Assembly (NCBI GenBank): GCA_019925795.1
Contig: CM034312.1
Location: 85,067,528 to 85,131,527 of the forward strand
Reading direction: 5' to 3'
From: Dendrobium chrysotoxum
Lineage: Eukaryota > Streptophyta > Magnoliopsida > Asparagales > Orchidaceae
Length of the DNA stretch: 64,000 bases
Both the position numbers and the translations under genes were made by a program. This document shows, piece by piece, positions 23,788 through 38,700 of the stretch (the stretch's first letter is position 1; each line of letters opens with the position of its first letter). The notes below the pieces were generated by a model, which was given only the letters and a program-made list of their open reading frames with translations, had not been told where the DNA came from and did no database searches.

Positions 23788-24142
23788 TCACAGCATCTTC
23801 TCAAAATTGTCAAGCTTCTTAACTCTTTGGAATGATCTTGCCAACAGCAACAAGAAAACAACTGAATATTGGGAAGCAAAGATACAGTCACAATCAGGCC
23901 ATTTTTCCATTAAAAATATAAATTTATGCTTTACATTAGCATACCAGAATAATTATAAACATTTGAATATCTCAAAAATATACATTTTGTAGCCATAAAA
24001 CTAAGAACCAAAGCTCAATGTCTCCCCCAAAAGGCACTCAGATATAAAAAGAGCTAAGTATAGTAGTTCCCCAAACTTATCTCATCATCTTTAACTGTGG
24101 CATGACATGCAACAACATCAAACCTTTATCCCACTATATTCT

Positions 24143-24176
<34 letters not shown>

Positions 24177-27100
24177 GCCTTAGTCCCACTACGTTGGGTC
24201 GGCTACATGAATCCTTTTTCTCCATTATGTCTTGTTAAAAGTCAAATTCTTGTTTAAATCTAATACAGAAAGATCATTTCTAATATTTTCTAACCAAGTC
24301 TTTTTAGGTCTACCTCTACCTTTCTTAATATAAGTCAAATCTAATACCTCTACTTTCCTAACCGGGTCATTGGAAGCCCGTCGTTTTATGTGACCAAACC
24401 ATCTAAGGCGACTCTCTCTAATCTTATATCCCACTACGTTCTAGATGAATCCTTTTTCTCTATTGTGTCCGGTTAATAATTAAATTCTCATTTAAATCTA
24501 ATAAAGAAAGGTCATTTCTAATATTTTCTAACAAAGTATTTTTATGTCTACTTCTACCTTTCTTAACTCAGCATGACATGAAGCTAATAAATTTAGGAAA
24601 AAAAAGTCCATACAATTCCATTATTCTTGAGAAAATGAACCCAGAAGAGACACTCAGAGAAGTTGTGAACCTGAGTCGACTAAATGGCGGGTCATAACTA
24701 TCCAGGTGAAGTCAATATGTGCATCATGAATATTTATTTACTCATGAGCAAGATATGTGCATGCAAACATGTGAATTGGTGAATTGGAAGTCCCCTTTTA
24801 TTTCCATCCAAATAATAATTGGAATCATTTACAACTAAAAAGATGACATGGAGCAAGGACCTCTTAATTCCACGGGAAGCCCAACTACTCCATTGGGCTT
24901 TCTAAGATAATAAACAGGTTGAGAAGTGTCATTACACGACGGCATTGTTAAGCAAAGCAAATTGCTTTGTTATGTAATGACCTCAACATGTGATTCACTA
25001 CTCAAACGATGCAGTTTTGTAAAAAATCAGCTCAAGGCTCCTCATTTACAGGAAAGGAGCGCTCATTTGTCATCCATTTTGCTAAAAGGACTGTTCATAT
25101 GTATTCAGAACATCAAAACAAACCAAGAAGAGTATACGTACTGCACGAGTTGCAACTTGCAACACAAGAAAGCAATCTACATGCGAATAGAGACAAGGGA
25201 AATTTGCGAGTGAGAGTCATTAAAATTCGTGGGAAAGGTATAGTCGTGGCTCGTGGTAGCTTGACTCAGAAGAAAGCTCTGGTAACTCGCCGGAGAAGAC
25301 ATTGTAGAAGCAGCATATGGAGAAGGCTTAGATAGCTCGCTGGAGAAGGTGGAGCGGAGTTGAAAATCTGGACTCGGGAGAGGAGCTCAGTGAGAAGGAT
25401 GAGCAGGAGCTTTTTTTTATTATTTATTTTAATGACTGATGGCTGTAGTGTAACATTTTCTTCAAGGAAAAGAAAATATTGTATCAGTGCTTTAAAGGCT
25501 GTAAGCCTATAATAATGAAGCAACATATTTACCTTATAACCTTCCCAAAAAATTTAACAGCTTTTAACTTTATTTTTAAAAATAATGAAAAAAATTTAAA
25601 GATATATATTTTGATTATATTTAATATAAAAAATGTGGTTACAAGCCGGCTTGGGAGCCAATGAGCTGAGTTCAGTCAAGCTCGAACTCGAGCTCGAGCT
25701 CATTTATCAGACGAGCTGTAATCTGAGCTCAAACCCGAGCTCATGACTCAATAAGCTCGACTCACGAGCTTGTTAATGAGTCAGGCTCGAGCCAGCTTGC
25801 AAGTCGGCTTGACTCACACCCCTAGCCTTAATCAACCTTTATAATGAGCATCATATCATAACTCAATCGAGCTTTCTCATCAGCTTGTTCACGAGCTTTA
25901 AACCATATTTTTTATGATTATAAATAAGCCGTACAATAAAATATTCAAGCTTGTTCATTTAACAACCGAGTATTTATAAAAATGTTCAAATTTGTTAAAT
26001 TAGCTAATTAAATAAATATAAACTAGCGTGTCCAACGCACGATTAATTTGCAACCCCACTCTTAAGTAGCAACATAGCAAAAAATGGAGACCAAAGATCC
26101 CCACGATAAATATATAATAATTAGGAGAGGAAAAGGAGTGTCGATGGATTTAATGTAGACCAAAGCCCAATTGACCTATGTAATCACTATTCTCTCCATG
26201 ATTACCGACATGTGGCATACAAATTAAGCATGGGGATGCATTTAATGGCAGTATCTTAAAAGACCTATAAGAGGGAGGGAAGAGTGGCTATAACAGGGGT
26301 TTAATTCATGGCTTATGCTCCTCTTCCACCCTTTTTTAACACCCAAGTGAATTATTTCTAATTTCACTCCACTCCTGCACAAGTTCTACATGAGCTCTAC
26401 TCTCCCCCTTTGTTTCTCTATCTCCCTCTAGTTTACTATTTTACTCACTCATTTGCGAACATTTCATACCGGTGGGGAAAAAAATGAGAGCTTTAAGCAC
26501 CTCACATGCAACCTACTCGTGCCATTTACATGTAATGAAAATCACAATTTTTGGTAGATTTTTAAAGATTCCAGGCATAAAACATCCCTCACAAATATCC
26601 ATAAACATATTTATTAGTATGGTTAGATTGATTTCGTAAGTAAAGATGCCCCATACTTTTCACCCATAGAGCTTCACATGTCTGAGAAGGGGTGACGCAA
26701 AAGCCTTATCATTCAACTCATATGCACCTTTCTTGATGTGATGGAAAAATTCTATCCTCATCAAGGTGCTTAAAGTGCCACCATTTATGATGTATCATCA
26801 CATCTACTTAAGAGGGAATGCAATGTCGGACACAGACATGCGCCCGACACAGCTAGGACACATGTCAGACACGGCCGATACGTGCCCGATTAAAATAATA
26901 TTTAAATTTAAACGGACACGTGTGTCATAATTTTTTAGAATTAAATTTATTTAAATTACAAATCTTTTACATTTTTATATTATTTTAATCAAATTAAAGG
27001 TGTTTAGGGGACCAGTCGAACTATATATCCCGTGAATACGTGCTCGACTGCCCGTATGCCTTAGGGTTTTGCTTTACACCATCGTTCTCCCTCGTCTTCT

Positions 27101-27687
27101 TCATTTACGCGACCAAGCGAGCCGACCGAGCGCAGAGAGCGACGATTGAAGCCCGGAACCTCCTCGTTCTCTCATCTTCTTCGTCAGTTCTTATTCTCTT
27201 CGACTATTCGTCATTTCCGCGACGAGGCGAGCCCAACCAAGCAGGCGACTGCTCTATTTTAAGCCCGGTAAGTCCGACTACAGCCGTTCTCTTCACTTGT
27301 TTTTCTTTGCCATTTTTGCAGTCACCGAGGGCATTGAAGGGTTCCAACTCGTGTTTGCTCTGTCAAAGCAAGAGAGAGTGAGGCAAATACGTTCGATTAG
27401 AGTATAGATTGTCGACTTCTTTATTTCCGCAAGCAAGTGAGCAAACTATACATTACCAATTTATTTGATTTTTTTTTTCATTTTTTTATCTTGGAAACAT
27501 GCCATATTCATTGAGATCATCTCTAAGGCTTTTTCATTCAAGTGAAATTGGTAGCAATAGCTTTATGTGTATATCCGCTCTCCACGTTTTTTTTTATTCT
27601 TATGAAAAGTTGAGAGCATGATATTCCTATTTGGGTAAAGTTTCAACTTGTGAATATCTTAATCTCCAAATCACATAAAAATTTAGT

Positions 27688-27736
<49 letters not shown>

Positions 27737-30700
27737 TCCCTTTTTGTATGCAAGTTCTACCAATATAATTTCAGTTTAAGAGATCAATTGGTGCTCTAAG
27801 GAATATGTTAGATTAGGTATTGAGTTTTAGTCTAAGCAAAAGTGTATATTTGAATGTTTTGTAACATTAATCTTTTCATATTTTTTATTATCTTTTTATT
27901 TTTTCAAGATCCTCTTGCATCTAAATAAGTTGGAATAATGCGGGCTTCATCATGGAGTTTTAGTCTAAGCAAAAATGTATATGATTGCCTAATGCTAAGA
28001 CTTTATTTCTTCCATTTCATCAATTTTTTAAAAGCAAAATGAGCTCTAAGCGTGGTGGAAATGGCAGTGGCGAAGGTTCAACAGAGCATTCTGTAGAAGC
28101 CAATAAGCCATTATGGAATCATGTTACGAAGTTAGGAAAAACTTTTCAAGGTGGAGGAAATGCGTCATTCAAATGTAATTACTTGTGGTGTCACCTACAA
28201 ATGATCATATTCTAGGGTAAAAACACATTTACTTAGAATTGGTGGCCATGGAATTAAAATGTGACTAAGATTACAACTTTAAATTTGAATGAGTTGCACA
28301 AATAGGTTGATGAAGCTGAATCAAGGATCAAAAGGGCACTTTCTAAAGAGATACCTTTGTTCTCTACTCATGGTTCATCCCACACTGCTTCCTTTTCCGT
28401 TAGAGGCGAGCAGTTTGCTAATAATGTTAATATTGGTCCATTTAGGGGTGAAGGATTTGAACCTAAGAGAAAAAAATGTTTTGCTACTAGTTCTTTAGAG
28501 AAGGCATTTAATATGCAGAAATGAGAGCAACTTGATGGTGAAATCGCAAGGATGTTTTTTTTAGCTGGGCTTCCTTTCAATCTGGCAAGAAATCCTTATT
28601 ATAAGAATGCATGCAATAAAAATCTTGCAGGCTATGTTCCACCTGGATACAATGCAATAAGATCAAAAACTATTGGAGAGGAAGAGGACAAATATTGAGA
28701 GATACTTGAACCTACAAAAAGAGTGTGGAAAGAGAAAGGTGTTAGTTTGGTATGTGATGGTTTGATTGATCCTCAAAAAAGACCACTCGTCAATTTTATG
28801 GCTGTTACAGAAAATTACACAATGTTCATCAAAGTTGTGAATTGTGAAGAGTAATACAAAGATAAATATTTCATTTCCAATTTGATCAAAGAGATAATAG
28901 TGATGATTGAGCCATCAAATGTAATCATCAAATGTTGTTCAAGTTATCATTGAGAATGCACCAGTATGTAGAGCTGCTGGACTAGTAGTGAAGCAAACAT
29001 ATCCTCATATCTTCTGGCCTCCATGTGTTGTGCATACTTTAAATCTAGCTTTGAAAAGTATTTGGGCAACCAAAAATACTAAGGCAAATGAAATCATTTA
29101 TAATGAATGCCATTGGATAATAGTTATTGCAAGTGATGCTGTTTTGATTAGAAATTTCATTATGAACCACTCGATGAGATTGTCCATCTTTAATGATTTC
29201 TCAAATTTGGGAATGTTAGCTGTGGCTGAAATTGGTTTTTCCTATGTTATAGTCATGTTAAGAAGATTCAAATAAATAAAAAATACACTTCAATCCATAG
29301 TGATTAGTGAGAAGTGGTCTTGCTATCGGGATGATGACATTAGGAAGGCAAGCTAAATAACAGAGAGATCTTAGATGATTTATGATGGGATGACATCGAT
29401 TATATTTTGGCTTTTACAGATCCAATTTATGATATATTGAGAGTGGCCAACACAGATAAATCATATCTACATTTAGTTTATGAGATGCAATACTCCATGT
29501 TAGCTAAAGTGAAAAAAGTTATATATAGACATGAAAGAAAAGCATGAAGAAGACTCGATTTTTTGGAGCGTTGTCTATACTATTCTTGAGGATATGTGAA
29601 ACAAAAGTAACACGCCTCTTCATTCTTGGCTTACCCATTAAATCCTAGGTAGATTTGAATATATCTTTTATAATTAATTTTTAATTTGTTGGATAGTGAT
29701 TCTCTAATTTTACTTTCTTTGTTTTCTTTGAAGATATTCAAGCAAAGAATGACTTCAAGAAGGTGCATCATAGGCCTATGTTTTATATGATAGCAAAAGT
29801 AACACACTTCTTCATTGCTTGGCTCACTCATTAAATCCTAGATAGATTTGAATATATCTTTTATAATTAATTTTTACTTTGTTGGATAGTGATTCTCTAA
29901 TTTTACTTTCTTTGTATTCTTTGAAGATATTCAAGCAAAGAATGACTTCAAGAAGGTGCATCATAGGCCTATATTTTGTATGATGGCTGTGTCCCGTGTC
30001 CCATGTCCGTGCATCATATAGGCCAACATACACTCGAGAGAGAAAATTTTGGCCACATTGTCCAACATATTTTCTGATACCCCTATCATAGAGGAAAAAT
30101 GGAAAATGCTATTGAAATTTACATGAAAATTTTTTGTCATTAAATGACGCATCGTATAACATGCAACATGGTATAAAAAATGATATGTAATGAGCTATGA
30201 TGTATAGACACGACACGGGGACACGGATACGACACGGCACAGACATGGGATACGACAGTTATTGAAAATATAGGACACAGAGACCGGTTGGACAATGTAT
30301 TATAATTTTTATATTTTAAAAATAGTGTATAAAAATTAAATAAGTATAATATTAAAAATAATTTAGAAATAATAAGTCATTTAACTAGAATTTGTGTTTA
30401 CAATAATTAATATTAGGATGTCGAGAGTCGGGCATTGATGTTATGCAATTAGTATTGGGTGTTAGTTTCAAAAAGGCGTCTGTCGTCAATGTTAAGATGA
30501 CGTTGGACAAAGATGAGCTATCAAGTTGTGAGTGTATAAATTGTTAACGTTGAGCATAAATGTTAAGACAGTGTTAGACTTTGATGTTGAGATGGTTTTG
30601 AAATATCGATATTGTAACGACGTCAGACGTCGATGTTGAGATGACATCAGACATTCTTGTGAAACCAAAGTCGCGACCACCAAAGAGAAATGAAAATGAG

Positions 30701-33700
30701 ATTATTCGATGAATGGGATGTTGAGTGTAGGCGATTGATTTGGTGTTGTGGATAGGAAATAAGAAATTTAGTTTTTATATTCAAAATAAATACAATTTTA
30801 AATACAAGAAATTATATTTAAAAAAATTCATAAAATATTTAAGACATGCATGTCGGACACGCGTGTCCAATTTGTATTTAATAGTTTTTTAATCGGACAC
30901 GTTTTTTGTGTGTCCGACACGTGTCAGATGCCTGTCGGATGCGTGTCATGTCGGATACGTGCCGGGCACTACACGCCTTTTTGAGGAGAAGTTTCGGTGC
31001 ATCATAGATAATGAGTTAGTAAGGTGCGTCTCAATGTCGATCTAGAGGGGTCGCTGCACGGTGTGACAACTAATCTAAAGAATACTTAAATTTGACTTCA
31101 TTTAAAATTGAAGATCCATTCTTCAAAAAAGAGTTTGATGCATTATTCAACAATAGGTACCCAATCACAGCATGGAAGTTAGTTCACTTGATTTAGAAGG
31201 TTGTTTTTCTTGAAATCATTCAAAGAACTTCTAAATTTTGAAAATTTAACATGAGAAAATTAAATAAGCTTTTCACGCACTCTTCTAGCGCATGAAATTC
31301 AATTTTACTGACTACTAATAAAAGATAATGGAAGTGGGCATCTTAAAACAAGTATATAATTCAAGTACAAAAGGCAGTCCAAATGATACTTTTTTTAAAG
31401 AAAAAGAAGTATTGAACTCCTTTGATCACCATTTGACAAGACATTCCAATGAATTTGCCGGATGGTTAACATAATAAATCAATTTGAATGGAGAATCTAA
31501 ATAACATTGTAGTTCCAGTAACTTACCAGCACCAATGAAAGCTCCATTTGCAATAGTCTGATTTCCGTGGCTGCTTAAGTTAACCCCAACATTGAATAGA
31601 GTTCCACCCAAAGCTGTGTAAATAGTTGCCATCTGAAGTATAGTGGCTTTTCGTGCAGCTCTTTCAGACTTGTTATGCGCATCAAGTAATTGGTCAGTGC
31701 ATTGATTGTAACAGAAGAAAAAATTGAAAAAAAAAAAAAGAAACTTGCAATAGTTTTTTTTTTTGAAGTAAAAATAAAAAAAATTAGAAGTTTAATCTTA
31801 AAATGAAGATGTTCCCTGCACTTCACTCTCTAAATATTAGTTGTATCCATGTCCCAAAAGTTACAAGTAATATTTAAAGTAAAATTAAAGGAATCCTTCC
31901 AGAATCCGTTCATACCAGAGTAACAAGAAAAAATAGTTCAGCTTCAGCGACTTAGTGTAAAAAAGATTGGCTTTGTAATGGAACTCGCAAATAAGCAAAA
32001 AGAATATTGAGCCTGAAGCATCCATCTCAAGTCTAGAACACGATTAAGCAGGCATTTGTAAGATTAGTTTACCTAAATGTAAATTTAAAAAGAGCAATGG
32101 ATTATACAAAAGTTGTTGCAAAAGCAGATCCTCTACATGCCAAAGGCATAGTCCATGACAAATTACAAGTAAGCAAACAATTCTAACTATATATGTTTGA
32201 CTGATAAAATGTGCATTTAGCACCAATATTCCATGCCAACAAATTAAAATGAAGAATTTTTTACCATCCTATACATTTAATTATTTCAATCGCAAATTCA
32301 CAGCCACAATACCTATGTTAAAAGGGGATTTCAGTTTGCCACAATACCTCAAGAACTCTGACTCTAAGTTTCAAATCTCCTGATTCAAGTTGCTTCACGA
32401 ACTCTTCTACTTTCTGGATTCTATATGGCATTGACATTGTGTAATCCCTAGCCTGTCATTACAAAAAAAAAAACCAAAGCATGTTTTGGAATTCATTATA
32501 TATGCATGTTTTTTTTAATGCTTCCTCGCAAAATATATGATGAAAGTTCATGCAAACTGTTAAAAGTGCATTAATTAAAATAAAAGATAAACCTTTTTTT
32601 TTTTTTTTGAAAAACATGGAGAAAACTCGGTAAAAGAAAAAAAAAAGTTACAAGAAAATGGGAATCAATCAACAGAAACAAAGAAAATCAAGTACTGATT
32701 CTAAAAACATCTTGGGCATTGTCAGGGAGATTTCAAGCCCTTCTTTTATCCAAGATTTAATGAGTCTTGATATCAAGACAGTCTATCCAAAAATAACTAT
32801 AAGATAAAATATAAGATCAACTACCAAAAAAAAAAAAAAATCTACACATGCTATAACACCTGAGAATATTAAAAAAAAAAGAAAGCGTGCAAATCAAAAT
32901 ATAAACGATACTAAAAACAGGAAGGAAAGCCTAAAAATAAACAATTTATCAAATTCTTAAAAGTTAAGTAAGCCTAAAAAACTAAAAAGAATTTACACCA
33001 TAAATTAATCCATTGCAATATTCATAGCTATTTTAGTTTCTAACTTGCAGCTTGATAAAATCGGACATCTTAAGGCCATGTTTGGATTCTTTTCTGTTAT
33101 TATTATTAATTTTGTTTTCAAAATAAGCACTTAAGTGAAAAAATGTGAGATTTGAAAATTCCAAGGTCACTTTAGTGAAAAAATGTGGTTTCTTTTCTGT
33201 TATTCATATATTCTCAAGGTCAATTTTTTATAAGACGTTTTGGATATTGAATAAGGCACTACTCAAAGATTTCACCCTATAATAACAAGGGTAATTAATT
33301 ATCCCCGATCATGATAGAGAACTTTTGATTTAAGCTAGTTTACAGTCTCTGTTCAGCTTTGTAAAAACAATTCTAATTGGATGAGAATATGCTGCAATTA
33401 GCTCAAAGCCATAGGGAAAATGACAACAAACTAGAACAAAGTTCCATAATTCTGTAATCCTAAGTTGTCATGGACAATATCAACTTAGTTAATAGAGATA
33501 GTCAATCTAACATGGACAAACAACCATTGTCAGCAAGAATAGCTTTTGTCGTCCAAGGGGATTGTTTGCTCAAGAAAGAATGGCGCGTCGGCATGAATCC
33601 CGCTTTGCAGATAGGATTTTATTCCCCTTAAGTCAGATTGTAGTTAACTCGATTTCCCCTGAGGGAAGTGTCAGAGTTTAGTTAGATATGGGTCCTTACT

Positions 33701-35704
33701 TCCCATGAGCGCAAGCACTCATATTTAATTACCCCTCTTAACGCTTAAGAAAGAACTCTCGATTAATAGTGCAAAACAAACTCTACTGATGATGAAGCCT
33801 ATAAAAGTTTCCAAACTGAAAGAAAAAATGATTTTAATAATAAAGAGAAAAATTCAATCCAACTATGTATAAACATTTTAAAAATAGAAAGCTATTGGGG
33901 CATACATTATTAGCTTGTCTTCTAATCTCATTAACGAGCTCTGCTCCAGTTGGTTGCTTTTGTCGGATGTCCAGTAATTCCTGAAATTCCAGCAGGAACA
34001 ATGAAAATCAATTATGAGCAACATATTTCAGGTCAAGGAATGGTTTATATTGGAATTAAAGTTATGAACCATAATCTGAACTTATAGCCGGGGCAAAAGA
34101 AGAATGCTGAGAAAAGTATTGAAAAATCCAGTTGCTTGTGCTAGAAAGAATCAATTTGCTTATGCTAGAAAAATCTATTTTGAAGGCTATTTTTGTGCTT
34201 TCGCAATTGAAGGAAAATTTAGAGATAAACAAAAGGATTTAGACATGATTATTTTTATCTAAGAAAAAACATATAACCAAATCCTATGAAAATTGATTTA
34301 TAGTAAACATTGAAGCAACCAAGATGCGCCAAAGGGTAGGTTATGACGGAGCAACAGTTAAAATTTTAAGAGGGTGACTGATAAAAAGCTTCCAATCATA
34401 CTATGTTACATATAGGATCAAGATTCAGTTAGTCACTTTGTGTTTTGGTTATTGAGATTCTTACATAAGTTATTCAATATGAGAATATTGGTGTATGTTT
34501 TTTGTAAATGGTAAAGTAATTATAAGTAATAAATACTCTGATATAAAGGAGATATTAAAAAAATGCAAAAACTTCAAAAAAAGCCTAAATTTATGAAATC
34601 AACAACACTATTATCATCATATAGAATTTTATTAAATGTGAAATTAATAATTATTAGGCAAAATATAGAAATGTGATACATTGATGTGACAAATTAAACT
34701 ATCTTGGGACATGCACAAAAGAATGGGGTGTCAATAAAAATAATAGCATTAGCATATTATTTTAGGAAATTTTCCTATTTGTAGTAAGTGGACTATATTT
34801 ATTGTATTGTACCTTTAGATATTGTATTCATTACCCCTATTATAAGAGGCTCTCTTACTAAAAAATACACAAAAATTATTTTCTCCACACATGATATTAG
34901 AGCAGGGTTAGCCTTAAATCTTGCCCCTTTCCCCTCCCAACACTCAATCCCTACCTTGCTTCCCACTGCATTTGTATGTCCCTGACCCCTTCAAGAACCA
35001 TGACCGCTTTGTCCAAGCCTACAACCTAGCACCCTCTCTTAGCCCTTCCAATCCTTAATTGAACCCTAAACCCCATCCCAAGATCATAGTGACACACAAC
35101 CCGTATGTTCCCCTATGACTAAAATCCTTAAGTAAAGAATCATAAAATATACTTGATATGACACAAAACCCTCTGTCAAATAGAGTTGAATTGAATTCAT
35201 CCCCTTGGACAAGACAACCTATGACTGCTAATACGGATCCTTCGATCAGGTTGGTTTGACTTCCTCTTATGAATAAGTAGACTAGGACAACTCAGAATGA
35301 TCTTCATCGAGCTCGTTACCATATCATCTACTTTAAGTGGAGGGGGTAAATTTAAATTCTAAAAATTCAAAACTAGTTCTACTATATGCTTAGTACTTAG
35401 TCCTTGTCCAATGACTAGCTTTAATTGAAAATTTTCTCACATTATCGGGATGGATAATTAATCATAGAGGCTTGCATATATGAAAATCTAGAATATCATA
35501 AAATACTTACAAAATAGAGGGTGAAATCTATAATTAATACCTTATATCAAACCTAATCTGCCTTCTGACACTTTGATCCAAAACATTCTGTTAATCTTAG
35601 CAGTTTATGTCACACTCACTTTATATGGTTGTGCTATCTTGGTAGTCTCTGTAGAAGACATCTAATTACAAGAGTGACCAATAAAGGGTTATCTTGGCAG
35701 CTAA

Positions 35705-35762
<58 letters not shown>

Positions 35763-38700
35763 TTAAATAATTTCCTTATCTAAAATAAACTATCCCATTT
35801 CTCGAGGAAACTAGTATTTTAGGTTGCAAACATGCTGATGTTCCAACATACTAACAATATCGCTAATAAAGAGGGAAACCGGAACCTGATATGAAGAGAA
35901 CAAAAGGGGAGGACAGTAGTTCTCCCTGCCTGGAAGGCAATTGATAGCAGGTTTGCGGCCTGGGAAGGGAGATGGACAGCAGTTCTACAGTCTGGGATGG
36001 GTTGGAAAGCAGTTCAGTGGTCTGGAAAGGAGTGGACAGCAGCCGGACAGCCTCCTGCAGCCTGAAAGCATTCTGGACAGCAGTTGGACAGCCTATGGTT
36101 GCATTTGGAGAGAGGCTGGCAGCAGTCTGTTCACTTTCTTGGTGAAGAGGAAGGAGGGAGAAGGGGGCAGACAACCTACTTGGTTGTTTTAGGAGAAGGG
36201 GAACCACCACCGGCTTGGCCAGAATACAAAGATGGAGAAATAACCTATGCTAAGAACTCCAATCTTCTTCAATTATCAAAAACGTAAATACAAGACGGGA
36301 AGGTAGGACTTATTTATAAGACAAAACTATCTTTTGAGACCCTTAGGAGGGGGAAAACATAGAAAACAAAATTTTAAAGGAAATTACAGAAAATAAAACT
36401 AACAAAACTAAAAAACTAAAGAAAAAAGAAAAAGTCTCGATTGGCTTGAACCCAACCACACCCCAACCCCCTTGTCATTCTCCCTAGCTTGGAGAGGCTT
36501 CAGCATATTCTAAAGCCTGATTTTCAAAGTTAGGGGTTAAGTCCGACATGTTGAGGCGGTGGATACTTGATAATCACCCGGTAATTCCAACTAGTAGGCA
36601 TTGTCGTTGAAGCGCTTGATAATATGAAGAGGGCCATCGGCCTTGCGTTTTGACTTGCCATGAGCACACGGGGAAAACATTCCTTGCATAATTTGATCCA
36701 CACCAAGTCTCCTTCCTTGAAGGTGCGATGTTTCTTACATTTATTGGTCTGTGTGTGGTATTTTGCATTTTGTTCCTTGAATAGCTCCTGCACTTCTTCG
36801 TGGAGTTTCTGAATTTCTTGAATACAGAGTTCCTCTTTAGGGGTAGAAAGTCTCGCAACAGAATCCATATTGATATCAGCACAAGGTACCTCTTGTATAG
36901 ATAAGGGTATGTATAGCCCAAAATTTTGTTGGCGAGTCTTGGCTATTCGACAAATTTTGCATCTTTTCACAAAAACGGTCCACATTACGGGTATTAAGGA
37001 CCGATAGAACTGCTCTTGGTCAAGGGAGCCTGAATTGAATTCGACCCGGACCAATTTGGGTCGATTCGGGTCCGATCGAGCCAATTTTGCGAAATTGGAC
37101 TCAAATCGGCGCCGATTTGCGTCGAATTTGGTTCGGCGAGGCTCAACGAGGCTCAATCGGGTACGATTTGGATAGATTTGACTATAATTTTGTAAAATTG
37201 AGCTTAGTTTGATTAAATTGAGGCTCGATTTGGGTCAATTTATGTTTGACGGGGCCGGGTCGATGCGAAAAGCACGTCAACATGCAACATTCTTGGGGTA
37301 ATTTGTAGAGAGCTCTGATACCAAATGACATCGGAACCTGATATGAAGAGAAAAAAAAGAGGACATCAATTATTGCAGCCTGGAAGGCAATGGATAGCAG
37401 GTTTGCAGCCTGGGAAGGGAGATGCACAGCAGTTCCGCAATTTGGGATTTTTCAAACAGCAGCTCGGGGGTCTGGGAAGGAGTGAACAGCAGTTGGACAG
37501 CCTCCTGCGGCCTAAGAGCATTCTGGACAGCAGCCGAACAGCCTATTGTTGCTGTTGAAGAAAGGCGGGCAGCAATCTCTTCAGTTTCTAGGAGAAGAGG
37601 AAGGAAGGAGAAGGGGGCAGACAACCTATCTGGTTGTTTTAGGAGAAGCAGAACCACCACCGGGCTTGGCCAGGATACAGAAATGGAGAAAGAACCTATG
37701 GGAAGAACTCCAATCTTCTTCAATTATCAAAAAATGAATACAAGAGGGGAGGTAGTTCTTATTTATAAGGCAAAACTACCTCTAGAAACCCAAAAAAAAT
37801 AGAAAACAAAATTTTAAAAGATATTACAGAAAAAAAACTAATAAAACTGAAGCAAAAGGAAGAGAAAAAGAAAAAGCCCTGATTGGCTTGAACCGGTTTG
37901 AACCCAACAGCTCCCCAGCCCCCACGTCAGAGGGATTATGATGCTTCTTATTACCATTAATGTGTTGGAAAATTGATCCATATTATTGTCATCAAACAAT
38001 ACATCTCCTTTCATACATGTGTTAACATATTAAAACTCCCATGGTAAACATTGGGAAGTTGTTAAGCATATCCTCAATTATATCAAGAAGGCACCAGGGA
38101 AAAGACTATCATCGTATACAAAGAATGTACACTTTACAACTCATCTTGGTCTGCTGGTTGGTAGCCTAAGCTCCCAACCAAGAGGTCTTAGGTTCGAGTC
38201 TTGTATATGCGATATGTGTGTGAGTCTGCCTTAATTAGCCTAAATGTCCCAAAAAAAATGTACATTTTAAAGCGGAATCATTTTCTTATGCTAGTTATGT
38301 TGGATAAGTTTATAGAAATTTCCTATTTGGGCAAATGCATATTTCTGGAAGGTAATCAGATCGCATGGAGGAGAAAGAAACAAAAATTAGTGGCCAGATT
38401 GAGTATTAAGGCAAAATACAGAGTTATAACAGATTATGTGGGTTGAGAAACCCACAGGGTAATTTTGATTTCCAATTGCACAACTTAGGTCTTAAACCAT
38501 GACAATCTCGTCATCATCTATATACCAGTAACCTTCCTGTCTTCCATGAAAAACTAAACATATTGAGGTTGGAATTCACTATATTCATGGTGCAATGCTA
38601 TCAAAAGAAGATTGCTACATATGTTTCAAAGTCAAACTATATAGTTGAGATATTTACCAAGGCATTGATTCCAATTTAGCTTTCCAAAGTGTGATTGATT

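Larger units (their letters stand above)
26819..30975 (+). pseudogene. Decayed hAT transposon (BED finger, DUF659, hAT regions)
   Basis: The ends are rich in CGGACACG-type motifs in inverted orientation (26819-26925 and 30845-30975), as subterminal repeats. Between them, plus-strand frames interrupted by stops and shifts give a BED-type zinc-finger region (WNHVTKLGKTFQGG, FKCNY, ~28100-28190), then the DUF659-type segment (FMAVTENYT, YFISNLIKEI, ~28790-28900), then the conserved CVVHTLNLALK and NECHWI blocks (~29020-29120) and hAT C-terminal pieces to ~29640. At least six in-frame stops show it cannot make transposase. A C/G-rich leader with an open frame (27040-27381) is probably the element's own 5' region. 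It lies antisense in the last ABC1K intron. Confidence 0.75.

Noticed and set aside
27040..27381. 113-codon open frame that could be a gene
   Set aside because: It lies in the 5' part of the hAT relic, is Ser/Leu-rich and shows no domain. Probably leader sequence.
35863..37802. Open frames of 115-126 codons in the gypsy LTRs
   Set aside because: Both LTRs give the same repeat-rich products from the GGACAGCAGTT array. Not genes.
38150..38205. Possible tRNA gene (GGTTCGAGTC)
   Set aside because: A short head only, bracketed by target repeats and ending in an A run. It is a SINE.
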